The notes beneath the pieces were generated by a model. It worked only from the letters and a program-made list of their open reading frames with translations, ran no database searches and was not told the DNA's origin. A DNA stretch of 64,000 nucleotides, from the NCBI RefSeq assembly GCF_947172395.1, contig NC_069094.1:3184501-3248500 (forward strand). The letters are read 5' to 3'. The stretch comes from Bicyclus anynana. Lineage: Eukaryota; Arthropoda; Insecta; Lepidoptera; Nymphalidae. The translations under genes were made by a program, and so were the position numbers. Positions 12,401 to 23,200 of the stretch are shown here, in pieces (positions within the stretch are counted from its first letter, which is position 1; each line of letters begins with the position of its first letter).

Positions 12401-15400
12401 TTCGTTTATACCGACTACCCTCGTTGTTTACTCTTTGTTAGTTATAATGAAAGTTAAACTTATTTACAACAACTTTAGTTATTTTTCTTGATGAGTCACG
12501 TTGCTCCTTACAGGCTCTTGAAGAATGGCCGACTGAAGACAACAAAAAGGTAATCTATAATGAAAAGTAATTTATTATTGTGACGATTTTTAAGATTTTC
12601 ATTTCAAATTTTCAATAACCATACATTGTCTAAAATCCGATGGTTTTGTGTATAATTAAAATAAATAATGATTTTTGACTTATTTTATTAAGACGAAAGT
12701 CTTTCGAATCAAGGGAAACCTGGTGATTACCTAGAACAACAGGGATGATGACAGGTTTTTAAATTAAATTAAATATAAATTATAAGTATGCAAATAGTAG
12801 GTTCGAATCCGGCCCGGATTGCAGAACCTCTAACTTTTCAGCTATCACCGTTCCCGGAGAATAAAATGGTAACTGCCATTACACGTTATTAATATATCTG
12901 CTCAATTTTTTCGATATATTTATGCAGTTATTAAAGAAGTTACTAAATAGTCACTGGCATAAAGGTGCGAGAATAAAATGGTAATATAATATTACCATAA
13001 TGCATTCCTACTTTTTAGTACGGTAAACAGCCATACTATTGTCTTCTGGTACTTACAATTTAAGACTCGATTATGTTAAAATCCTTTTTATTCTCGTTCA
13101 AAATCTTCAGGTCGGTGCGCGTAATTCATCATCACTTGCATTTACTGTTTTTAACCTACAGATAAAAACGGTAAGTAGGTAAGCAAATGCAGAGTAACAG
13201 TAGGTAAGTGCAGAGTACAATATTGGATTCCGGTTAGACTGTACGGCGAATAATATGGTAATGGACATTATAATATGAAATTGGAAATACAATGATGATT
13301 TATTTTCGGTAAGATTTTTTTTTAATTTATGGCTTTATTAATTATATTTAGGCTTTAGTAAATTAAGCTTAACAAAAGCTATAAAAATTAGCTTTCATTC
13401 GAGCTTTCTCACTTTTATCTAAGTCCACTTTGTCAAAATCGCCAAAATTCGGTTTTTGCAATTACAATTTTATTCTCTGGGAACGGCGTTATGTGCATTT
13501 TAAGAAATTAAATATCACGTGTCTCAAACGGTGAATTAAAAACATGGTGAGGAAACCTGCATATGTGCCTGAAAATTTTCTTTGCTCTCTACGTGTGTGA
13601 AGTCTGCTAATCCAGACTATTGGCCTAACCCCTCTATTCTGAGAGGATAGCAGTGAGAGTGAGTAAAAAGTTGCAAGTGTGTTAATGTTCATACATAAAA
13701 AAAATATACACATCAAATTGTTAACCTTCTCGTCGTTTTTCGTCAGTTGAAAACTGTACACAATAGAACATTATATTCTAAACTGGCCACACTAAAGGCA
13801 ATTTTATCACAAAAGGCTACTAAATGTTATCATAAACAGTAAAACAAAATGTCATCTGACGTTAATTCAACAACAGTCACATTTCAACATTTTTCAGAAC
13901 ATGAAAAATGTTGAAATTCTAATTTTTACGCAAATTTTTAACGACTGCTATACAACACAAATCTTTGAATAAAATTCTTTTGGTATTTTAATTAAATTGT
14001 TATATAAGTAGGCTTATACTCGTATGTTCGAAAAGCCTGGGACAAATTTTAATAATGTCCGTTTCATGAGAAAATTACTATAATAACTACTGAGATTACT
14101 TAATTATTTTACAAGCATCCCGACAAAAAAAGTTAATATTCACTTTATTTACCCGGTTATCATCCCCATTCGCGGGCATCCGCGCAGTGTATACCAATAG
14201 CTTGGCAACTTTCGTAACACTCCCGATACGGATCGGGCCGGGGGGCTTGTAGCGATGAATGAAAAACCCACGATTGACACGCCTTACTTCCGCGCACGAA
14301 TGTTTTCACACCCACGCAGTCTTTCCCATCGACGCCAGACTATACCTACCTTAATGTACCGAAATGTTAAATGTTAATTTGTTGTTCTTTAAGGCAGTGA
14401 AGGTAGATTCCTTTTGTGAGGACCTGACGGAGGGCAAGTACACATTGGCAATCATACACGCAATGAGCACGCCACATGGAGAAGAGGTGTTGAGTATCCT
14501 TTCAAATGAAAATCTTTAATTTTCCTGGTGAACTGCGTACAATTACGTTGGTTTTTTAACGAGAATGACTACTAACGGCCAGTTTCTTCAAGTAACAGTC
14601 AAAGTAACGTCATAAATCAAAAGTGACGGTCTTATTCACTGAAAAATAAAGTCTTCTTCACTACTTACTACTTTTACCGTTACTTTAGCTTTACATGAAG
14701 AAACTGGCTGTAAGTGAGGCTAAAGTACACTATTGTGAAGAATTACATAGCAATACTTAAGCGTGTCAGATATTGAAAGTTTCATGTCTCAACCATGGAC
14801 CTATTATCCCAACATGTTTTTAGTACCTATGTAATATACAGGGTGTCCCATAATTTATGGATAAAACGCAAATACACCACCTAATTATCTAAAACTGAAT
14901 TGAATAGTTTTGAAAAAATCCTTAGCGTGTCCAAATTATATTTATTTTCGGATTTTTCAAAATTGTCTACCTTGAATCAGTTTTTTTAATGCTTGTGAGT
15001 TGTTTCATCTTGATGAGACGCTCAACTTTTTATGTACGAAAACTCTTGATTCTGGTAGCTAACCAGGTAATACAAATTTCTGAGATAATCTACCTACCAC
15101 ACAATATAGAGAAAACGTAGAAGAACATGCTATTTAGTACAATAGCATATATACAATAGAAAGAAAGATAATCTTCCCATATAGAATGCATTTTAGTAAA
15201 TTACTGAATCCTAAGTATTTTTTTTTCTGTAATTTAATCCTGAACTGTGCAAAGATATTCTTCGACAAAGAACTGAAGACATCGAGCTGAAGAAGTACTG
15301 CGTGGCTCTGCTGGAGAAGTCAGGCAGCTTGGCGTACGTGCGTAGTGTTCTGGAGGACCTTAATCGAAGTATTAGAGCTGAGGTAGGTTTTATGTAATAG

Positions 15401-17847
15401 ATGTTGCGGTAGTTTACATAATGTTCCCGTGGCTCAGTCACCATGCGGCGAGTAAGTTTTAGTCGCTTGAAGTCCGACATAACATTCTTGCCTCCCCGTG
15501 GCAAGAAGGTATATATGAGGATTTCCCCATGTTAAAAAAAAGGTTTTATGTAATAGATGACTTCTTTCATGTTATTTTATGTAATTTAAATAATTTGTAT
15601 TGAATACAATATTATGCAGTTTGAATATACAGGGTGTCCCGTAAATATTACGACATACTTTACAAGGCGATAGTAAGGTCATACTAAGTTATAGAAATTA
15701 AGATCTACAAAAATAACGCAATTCTGTTAGCCGAAATTTTGCGGTTTTTTAGTTATATTGATTTTTGTACAAAATACATAAATCCCAACCTTCAGTCACA
15801 GTAAAGATATTACAAGCAGTATAATAACTCGGCCGTATTTTTGAAATAAATACCTACAGCCGCGCGGTACGTAAACATGTCATAGGGCTGCCCGCATGCA
15901 GCAATTTAATTACATTTGCTAACTTTGTGTTTCCACTTAGTTTTGTGATTGTAAATAAACTTTTTTTATATAAACAAATAAAATACTTTGTAAATTGTAG
16001 TAAAATGGGAAGTGATAAATAAAAATGCGTGTTTTTTGATTGGTTGATTTAATTAAGGCTGATACTACGTCAATGATCTTGAAGGATTGGTCGTATTCTT
16101 AAACATATTTATTTCGGTGATGCCATCTAGGTATTACCTCCACACTACGTGAACAAATAAAAAAAAAGATAAATACCTTCATGAAATTGTAGTGATTTAA
16201 AATAGATAATGAAACAATGAACAAACGCACTAATTGTCCCTACGATACGATAGTTCCCCTAGATTTCTCTAGGATGCCATTATCAGATCCTGACATGAAA
16301 AAAATGGGAGTAACCTGAAAGAATACTCATCCAAACAAAAAAGAAACGGTTTACAAATGACGGAAATATCGCTGTAAATACGATACGATTCTTTTTGGAA
16401 GTCGGTTAAAATTCTTGTCACCAATGCCAAGCTGAGCAAAAGTTTTATGAGCTTGCACATTAAAGTGCATAAAATCCGCCATTTTGATTTTTTAAGAACT
16501 AAGTTACCCAGTGACACTCGGCCTATCTAGACGAGTCTAATGACATATCATTTATCAGTATGTGTGCTTGGCAAATTTGTTCGTAACACTCCCGAAGGTC
16601 GGCGCGGTCCGGGAGGGGGGTAACGATGCCCAGCGCGTACGACTTCACACCCGCGCAGTCCTTTCCTCCCGTCGCCCGCATACAACAACAAGTCATAACA
16701 TTCAAACACATACTCCTCCTTTGGGCTTCGCCGCAGTCGGGTAACAAAACACAAATGATCCGAGCACAGTCACACAATACATTGTACAAGCAGTCGAGGT
16801 TTTAATACAAGCTTATCGTACCTACTGTATCGTGATTCATGAACCGCGTATAGCTACATATTTCAATCGTGTCAATCACTTTCCTTTACTCTATTCACTT
16901 TATTTACTAATCCAGATACCTACCTTTATTCTGGAGATAAAAGGAAATACCTTATCCATTAAAAAATACAAGATTATGTACCTACCTACTAATAAGTAAA
17001 TTTATTTTAAAGTTAACCTTTCAGAGTTTCCAGGTAACTTAAAAAAAAGTTATCTCTGGATGGGATAATTTTGAATTCATGCATCCAAAAACGGCACAGT
17101 ATTTCCTACTGGTCATAATTAAAAAAATCTAATACTATTAATACACTTTACTCTGTTAATACACCGTGCGTTCGTTCGTCACCGCGGCACAGTCGCGACT
17201 GTCTTCACCCTACGATCACCCCATGTTCAAGGAGCGTAGGTATAGCTCGCGTTTCGACCTCTAGTATGAAGTCCAACTACTGGTTGTAATATCTTTTCTG
17301 TGCTTCAGTGCAGTTGAGTTATACCATGTGCTGAAAAATTACTTAAGCGTCGATTTTATACTTGGTTGGTATTTTTAAGTTAAACGATTATTTTTGGTCA
17401 CATTGAAAAAAAATTACTAGGCAAAGTTGTACACCTAACTCAAAAACATGCTCATTTAATAAGGATTCCAAAGATGTCCAAAAAAGTCGCGAAATTTAAA
17501 TCAGAAGGGGGTGAAGCTATGGTTGAAACCTTGTATATGTTTCGTATGTCCTTGATTAAAATTGGTATGTGTACTACCCGAAAATTATTAAAAATACTGT
17601 CATTCATGATTTTTCAAAATTCTACCCATTAAGGGGTTTTGTTGAAAATAAACCGTTTATGGTTTGAGTTATACTTTTGTAATAATTAGTGACCATAATA
17701 CGGAAAAGGTAATCACATTGCCTATGACATTTATAAAAGTAAAGCAAAGGCTAAGGTTTTCATATTTGTATTTTTCAGGTGGCTCGTCTCGGTGGGAATC
17801 CGCAAATGGAGGCAGTGCTAGACGAGATGGAGTCTTGGAAAAATTGA
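6415..17847 (+). CDS. GGPPS-like isoprenyl diphosphate synthase, gene 1 (nine exons)
   Basis: Exons: 6415-6456, 7787-7941, 8954-9095, 9629-9749, 11331-11470, 12514-12549, 14394-14493, 15255-15382, 17779-17847. All junctions are GT-AG and phases agree, giving 933 nt and 310 residues. The fold is an all-alpha trans-isoprenyl diphosphate synthase of the animal GGPPS type. First Asp-rich motif DDILD at residues 68-72, RRG after it, KTG at 154-156, second motif FQIRDDYCN at 187-195. IPP-binding K29 and R32 are kept, but the position of human H57 is Tyr61, and human K202 is Asp217. The 36-nt exon 6 inserts ALEEWPTEDNKK between the second motif and CEDLTEGK. No signal peptide or membrane segment was seen, so a cytosolic enzyme is likely. 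The start is the only in-frame ATG near the conserved exon-1 donor. Closest relative is gene 2. Product could be GGPP or FPP, or a terpene if recruited as a terpene synthase; activity is not decidable from sequence. Confidence 0.9.
7940..8137 (+). repeat. Nine-unit 22-bp tandem array of the exon-2 splice donor
   Basis: Starting at the last bases of gene 1 exon 2, the unit CTGTAAGTTGATT + C/A-rich + TATGG repeats nine times with an exact 22-bp period. Every unit holds a GTAAGT 5' splice-site match. Reading through the true donor gives an immediate in-frame TAA, so downstream donors would truncate the protein. An array with the same unit follows exon 2 of gene 2. Confidence 0.9.
8340..8522. repeat. 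Low-complexity GGGTA/TACCC repeat in gene 1 intron 2
   Basis: Imperfect G-rich repeat of GGGTAG-like units (about 8375-8520), the complement of the TACCC arrays at 36300 and 50890. The unit is not the insect telomere unit TTAGG. Confidence 0.7.
8705..8895 (+). mobile_element. SINE-C candidate with tRNA-like head
   Basis: 'TAGCTCAACGGTAAAG' resembles a tRNA A-box and 'GATCGATCCCCGC' a B-box. After this comes an inverted repeat around 'CTTAACACAGTCTTTT' (about 8797 and 8839). A tail of the same type is at about 24890-25010. It lies in gene 1 intron 2. Confidence 0.5.
9321..9600 (+). mobile_element. LINE ORF2 C-terminal fragment, decayed
   Basis: Translated pieces such as 'RRLKSLSGRWSELCLELLCVIESEMRR' split over frames, and 'PPTRWIEDIK', match the C-terminal region of lepidopteran LINE reverse-transcriptase proteins (typical 'GRPPTRWTDDI'). 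It contains stops. The same family appears at 22193-22450 (minus) and 59385-59600 (+). It lies in gene 1 intron 3. Confidence 0.6.
9942..11037. mobile_element. Repeat-A element with palindromic core, in gene 1 intron 4
   Basis: Begins 'TTAACCGACTTCAAAAAGG' and ends in a foldback (about 10680-11037). The foldback arms share 'CTAAACTAAAAAGCGAAAA' and 'GTTCTACCTGCTGATCAG' in inverted orientation. Inverted copies of about 1.05-1.09 kb lie at 43465-44513 and 49408-50495. Between are degenerate repeats of about 110 bp each containing 'GGTAGTTACTGT'-like blocks. Class undetermined. Confidence 0.65.
11648..11793. mobile_element. 146-bp foldback (MITE-like) in gene 1 intron 5
   Basis: Ends are inverted repeats: 'GTGGAATTAATAGACGTTG' at the left pairs with 'CAACGTCTATGAATTCCAC' at the right. 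The pairing extends inward through 'GGGATCATTCA' / 'TGAATGATCCC'. The RNA would form a long hairpin. No coding content. Confidence 0.65.
12845..13490. mobile_element. Inverted-repeat element 'CGTTCCCGGAGAATAAAATGG' family in gene 1 intron 6
   Basis: Left end 'ACCGTTCCCGGAGAATAAAA' and right end 'TTTTATTCTCTGGGAACGG' are inverted. The body shares 'AATCTTCAGGTCGGTGCGC' and 'GTACAATATTGGATTCCGG' with 27975-28740 in gene 2 intron 5, where a SINE has inserted. A partial end is also at 19147-19180. SINE-B tail sequence follows at about 13490-13660. Confidence 0.6.
13490..13665 (+). repeat. SINE-B tail fragment
   Basis: Contains 'ATGTGCATTTTAAGAAATTA', 'CACGTGTCTCAAACGGTGAA' and 'TCTGCTAATCCAGACTATTG' as in full SINE-B copies. 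The tRNA-like head is missing. Confidence 0.6.
14160..14345. repeat. GC-richer interspersed repeat in gene 1 intron 6
   Basis: Shares 'TAACACTCCCGA' plus 'CCGGGGGG'-type sequence and 'CACACCC(G/A)CGCAGTC' with 16560-16700 in intron 8, and more loosely with 46940-47040. No open frame conserved between the copies. Confidence 0.45.
15628..16110. repeat. Repeat starting ACAGGGTGTCCCGTAA in gene 1 intron 8
   Basis: The 'ACAGGGTGTCCC' end also occurs at 14838. From about 15820 the sequence ('AATAACTCGGCCGTATTTTT', 'ACTTTGTAAATTGTAGTAAA') is nearly the same as 45608-45950 just downstream of gene 3. The transposon class is unknown. Confidence 0.55.
16190..17345. repeat. Nested repeats filling the rest of gene 1 intron 8
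   Basis: 16190-16412 is a repeat-A end fragment ('GGATGCCATTATCAGATCC', then 'TTTTTGGAAGTCGGTTAAAA'). 16500-16790 and 17150-17345 are blocks ('CACCGCGGCACAGTCGC', 'GGTATAGCTCGCGTTTCGAC') that recur at 46780-47060. The short open frames here lie inside repeated sequence and were not called as genes. Confidence 0.5.
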
Positions 17848-17925
17848 AGAAAAAACGTTATAATAATTTATTGAGCTATTAATATAAAGTATAATTTGTA
17901 TCATGTATTTTTAAATTTGCACAAA

Positions 17926-17931
17926 AATAAA
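17926..17931 (+). promoter_or_regulatory. Poly(A) signal of gene 1
   Basis: AATAAA 79 nt after the stop codon, in an AT-rich 3'UTR. It is the first canonical signal after the CDS. Confidence 0.6.
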
Positions 17932-17939
17932 ATAGTATC

Positions 17940-20100
17940 TGATTTTATCATAATCAAGTCTTGAATTTTGAGTGAGTATCAGAAAACAATCGTATGGCTG
18001 TATACCGTACTAAGAAGTAGAAAAATACATTATGCTTATATTATATTAATATACACCGTGCTACCGGCCGCGTCTATAATCCGCCGCGACATGTATGTAT
18101 CCATTACGAGAAACTCTATAGTAATATTAAAAATAAGCTGAAGCACATTCACACGCTATCGAAAAAAAAATTAAAATTGATGAAAAAACTTCAGAACATC
18201 CTGTTTCATTCTGTTTGGAAAGAAGAAGTTAATGAACTTTAACCTAGTTTCAGAAATTTTGTTGTTTAATACCTACATACCTACTATTTTTGATACACCT
18301 AGTCGGCGGCAGTGTCTTTACTAGGGCTGTTAATAAAATATCGATATATCAAAATATCGACATTATCACTTAATAGCGATAAGTATTCATTACTAATATT
18401 TTTATGGACGATATATCGATAGTTCGATATTGTAACTCCTTGAATTGTACTTTGGTTTTTTTTTTTTAATAACACTGATGGATAATAGACATTGGGTACA
18501 TTATGTGGGATTTTGGTTTAAGACGAATAACGTAGCGCGGTGTATAGTCTCGTACCTTTATGCCAGTGACTATATCTTGGAATACCATTGTGATATTTTG
18601 TAATTTCGTAAATAACTGCATTAAAATTACGAATAAAATTGAGCAGGTGTTTTAATACCATTTAATAGTTAAATATTAATTTAATCAAACAATGTAATCA
18701 AATGTAAGCATGAATTTAATGTAACAGCGGTAGATTTTCCTTAATAAATAAATAAATAAAAAACACCTATAGATCCCAAAAATGAAATGATTCTATAACA
18801 CACGTTTTTTTATTTATTTTATTCTTTACAAGTTAGCCCTTGACTACAATCTCACATGATGGTAAGTGATGACGCAGTCTAAGATGGAAGCGGGCTAACT
18901 TGTTAGGAGGAGGATGAAAATCCACACCCCTTTCGGTACACGGCATCGTACCGGAACGCTAAATCGTTTGGCGGTACGTCTTTGCCGGTAGGGTGGTAAC
19001 TAGCCACGGCCGAAGCCGCCCACCAGCCAGACCTGGACAAATTAAGAAAATCTCAATCTGCCCAGCCAGGGACCGAACCCAGGACCTCCGTCTTGTAAAT
19101 CCACCGCGCATACCACTGCGCCACGGAGGCCGTCAAATAACGTAATGGCAGTTACCATTTTATTCTCCGGGAACGGCGAATTAGAAAAATCTTTTACATC
19201 TTCCAAGTAAGCCTGCTTCATTACTTTAAACATCAGGTGAGATTGCAATCTAACTTGTCAAAGAATAAAAAAATAAAAATTTACCACAAAATGTCAAGTC
19301 CACCGCTTCTGGCGACGACACTCCATCTACTTTATCAACAAATTACGTGGCGTAGTCGCGGCCAAAGCAAAAGAATTTATTATCAAATCTGTTTATAAAT
19401 ATTTAAACAAGACCAATATTACCGATGTCCAAATACGTGGAAAGGGCAGAAACACAATTAATCTACCGAACAGTACCCAAATGACTAGACTTCTTAACCG
19501 GGGATTATTGATATATTTGCCAACTCTTTCCCCCCTCGAGGAGGAAAATAAATCCCTTAGGGCATGTAATAGTAATAGTAATAGTAAAACTTATTTACTC
19601 AGCTTAAGACTGGTACAGAAATAGTTTAAACTAAATTAACTTAAAATTAAGATATAACTAAAACACACGACTGCACTCCTGGGCAAATAGTGGCTCCCGA
19701 TGTGCAGATTCTATGTTATTCTATTTAATTTATTCTCTATATAGTCTACCTAATACAGTTTATATATATATTACATATATATTTTTTTATCTCAACTGAA
19801 AAGGTCGCTGCCTCAGCATGGTGCTGCAGTGTTAGCAACTGCAGCGCTAATTTTCAGATTAACCTTGGTGGTGTCACGACTCGACAGGGAAACAGTTATA
19901 AAAGAGAAAAATAATATAAATAAATAGCAATACAGAAATAATATAAATGAAATTAATAAAAATAAAAAAATAATAAATATATTTAGATATATAATATATA
20001 ATACAATCAAGAGTTATCCTTATTATTTATAAACTTTTACTTTATGCATATCTCCTAATTACACACAGTTATGTAAATTCGGATTATGAGTGTTCACGTC
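17940..20100. repeat. Spacer between genes 1 and 2
   Basis: No host gene found. Contents: AT-rich sequence with 'ATCGATAT' clusters (18340-18425); a full minus-strand SINE-A (18805-19134) that interrupts a 'TTTTATTCTCCGGGAACGGCG' element (right part 19145-19182); and a SINE-A tail (19190-19275). An open stretch of about 95 codons at about 19280-19570 (HRFWRRHSIYFINKLRG...) has no recognised family. A further AT-rich tract runs to the gene 2 promoter. Confidence 0.55.
18805..19134 (-). mobile_element. SINE-A copy (tRNA-derived), minus strand
   Basis: Read in reverse the head is 'GACGGCCTCCGTGGCGCAGT' (A-box) with a B-box 'GGTTCGGTCCC'. The body contains 'CGGCCGTGGCTAGTTACCAC' and the tail 'GGGCTAACTTGTAAAGAATA' ends A/T-rich. 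Head, body and tail match copies at 28031-28370 and 52345-52655. Confidence 0.85.
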
Positions 20101-20126
20101 AATCTAGCAGTAGGTACAAACAATCA

Positions 20127-20133
20127 TATAAGT
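20127..20133 (+). promoter_or_regulatory. Putative TATA-like box of gene 2
   Basis: TATAAGT within a block conserved with gene 1 (from 'AGGTACAAAC' to the ATG). It lies about 115 nt before the start codon. No initiator match as good as that of gene 4. Confidence 0.35.
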
Positions 20134-20242
20134 ACTATTGCCGACAACTTTATACCATTTTGTGCCGATAACTACGTGTGTGCATAGGTTAAGATAATTA
20201 AAACGTACATAATTTCAATAAATACTTACATACATGAGAAAC

Positions 20243-23200
20243 ATGGAAGAAAATACGAACAGTGAATTAAAATTTGAGAAGGTAAGCTTTGTAAGCTTAT
20301 TTTATTTTTATTTACATTACCTACTTCAAATTCTTTTGTTATATGCACCTACCTTGCATATTAAAAATATATAGAATTTTTATTATATCATTATAATTTT
20401 GATTTAGGCATAATTTTTTTATAGTTCTCTGAGAATTTGAATATTTATTTTTTTAAATGCTACCGACTTCAAGAACACATGTTAATCTCTCGGACATTTT
20501 TCTTACATATGATTCTTTTAGAAACGACTTATTAAAACGGCTTGGCACCGACTTGAAACTGATCAGTAGGTACAATCAGTATTATTTTCGATTTTTAGTT
20601 CCATGCGGTTGTGTTTATGAAGACGGTTGTATTAAAAAAAAATATATTTTTAAATTTTTAGTGTAGTTGTGACGTTGATCTTGGAGGTTTAATATAATCT
20701 TTGCAAAAAAAAAAGGATTATCAAAATTGGACTACTCTGTGAAAAGCTATGCGTAGTCTTACATTACATCTAAAATCATCCCCTTTTTTCCTACCCTTAT
20801 GATTAGATTTATTTGAAAGTTTATATGACATCAATTTTAAAATATAGGTATCCTCTCCAACAAAATAAGATTTTTCAAAATCCACCAAGTAATAATTTAT
20901 ACGTGTTCATACATAAAAAAAAAGAATATACGCGTCTAGTTGAGAACCTTCCTCCGTTTTTACGTCGGTTGAAAAAAAGGTTACTTTTTGTTGCGAAAAC
21001 AACATTTCTTTTTTCTTCTTCACAAAAAATGTTTCAGGAGATCCTTGCACCATATACCTATCTACTTCAAATAAAAGGAAAGAAGGTACGAGTGAAGATA
21101 GCTGACGCCTTCAACCACTGGCTGAAGTTGAGCGATGAAAAGCTTCGCGAGATTGTTGATACAGTGGACATGGTTCATATTGCGTCCCTGCTGTAAGTTG
21201 ATTCTCATATGGCTGTAAGTTGATTCTCATATGGCTGTAAGTTGATTCACATATGGCTGTAAGTTGATTCTCTTTCGGCTGTAAGCTAATTCCCATATGG
21301 CTGTAAGTTGATGGTTGAGGAGGATGAAAATCCACACCCCTTGCGTTTTCTACACGACATCGTACCGGAACGCTAAATCGCTAGTCGGTACGTCTTTGTC
21401 GGTAGGGTGCCACCAACTAGCCTACCACCAGCCAGACCTGGACCAATTAAGATAATCTCAATCTGCCCAGCCTTGGATAGAACCCAGGACCTCTGTCATG
21501 TAAATCCACCGCGCATACCACTGTGCCACGGAGGCCGTCGAAAGCCGAGTTGATTCTCATATGCGCCGAGTTGATTCTCATATGACTGTAAGTTGTTTCT
21601 CATATCTTAAGTATATACTTTATGTATATATTGAACAAGTAATAGTAACAGTGGGTAAAAAAAATAAGCCAGTTGGAATTTTTGAATTTTTGTCTAAAAC
21701 TATTTATCACCTGACTAAGACTCGACTGAATAATATTCTGGCCAATCGTTTTTTACTCTTGAAAATTTCAGATTGCCTCAAGGATATTTTATCCATAAAC
21801 AAAATTCTTAAGGATTTCTTTTGCATAGAAAGGCTTAGAATCCTCATCCAGCTAGGCTATTCTGTAACGATATTTTTTGACTCGCAAGTGCGAATTTCGA
21901 ATTCACCTCTATCTCTCTCTGTTTAACACTATACTATAGAATGAGAAAAATAGCGGTGAATTCGAAACTTGCATTTGCGAGATAGACAATCGTTAGAGAT
22001 TAGCCGTGCAGGTCTCCAGTTCTATGTCAGGGTACCTAATTTTCACCTGCCTGAAACAGTTTGCGATTTAGTTTAGGATTTCAATTTAAATTGGTTGAGA
22101 CCTGGTCTGGTCGAAGGCATCTGCCGTGGCTAGTTACCACCTTACCGGCACACACAAAGTGTGGTATCGTAAGCTTACAAAAAACTACTAACTTATACCA
22201 GACAGAATAGTGCATAATCATCACCATCATCATTAACACCCGATGGACATCCACTGCTGGACATAGGGATGGACTTCCAGACAAAACGGTCTCGAGCCGC
22301 CAGCATGCAGCTGCTCCCTACCACTCGCTTGATCTCCTCAGTCCACGTAGTGGGGGTCGACCAACAATTTCCGGTGTGGGGTGACCATTCCTTGCCAACC
22401 CAACATTCACCGGCTCTTCGAGCTATAAGCCCCGCCCATGACCACTTCAACCTTGCGACTTGCTGAGCTGTCAGTGATTTTGGTTATTCTGCGAATCTCT
22501 TCTTCTTCATCAGAAAAACTCCACTGAGTGTTTTTTTTATTAGAGCCATAGTTACACAAGTAAATAATTAAATATTATATTTTGAAAATGGAACAATGAA
22601 CGTTTAGCATTTATAATATCACGGATGTGTGACCTTCACAGATTTTTACACCATGATGTATTAAAACATGACAAGTATCATGGTCATTGAAACTCATCTC
22701 AAAGTCGGTAGGTATAATAACCTCGACCAAATAAAAGTTACGTACGTTTAGTTGTATAAATTCAGTTTATTTAAAACTAGCTGATGCCGCGCGGTTTCAC
22801 CCGTGTGGTTCCCGTTCCCATAAGAATACGAGGATAATTAATAAGCCTATAGCCTTCCTTGATAAATGGGTTATCTAACACTGAAAGAATTTTTCAAATC
22901 AGACCAGTAGTTCTTGAGATTAGCGCGTTCAATCAAACAAACAAACAAACTCTTCAGCTTTATAATATTAGTATAGTGATCCTTTAAAGGCTAAGTTGTC
23001 GAAGAAACAAATTCCCTCTCCAATGAGGAGCTTATCAGTAGGCTAACACAGAACCGTGATAGCTCAGTGTATATGACCTCTGCCTTCGATTCGGGCGTAG
23101 CTTCCATTCCGGTCCGGGGCATGCATCTCCAACTTTTCAGTTATGTACCTACATTTAAAAAAAAAATAAATATCCGGTCTCAAACGGTGAAGGAAAAACA

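Noticed and set aside
19280..19570. Open stretch of about 95 codons (HRFWRRHSIYF...)
   Set aside because: Lies among SINE and MITE pieces and lacks a start; probably a transposon fragment, but I could not assign it.
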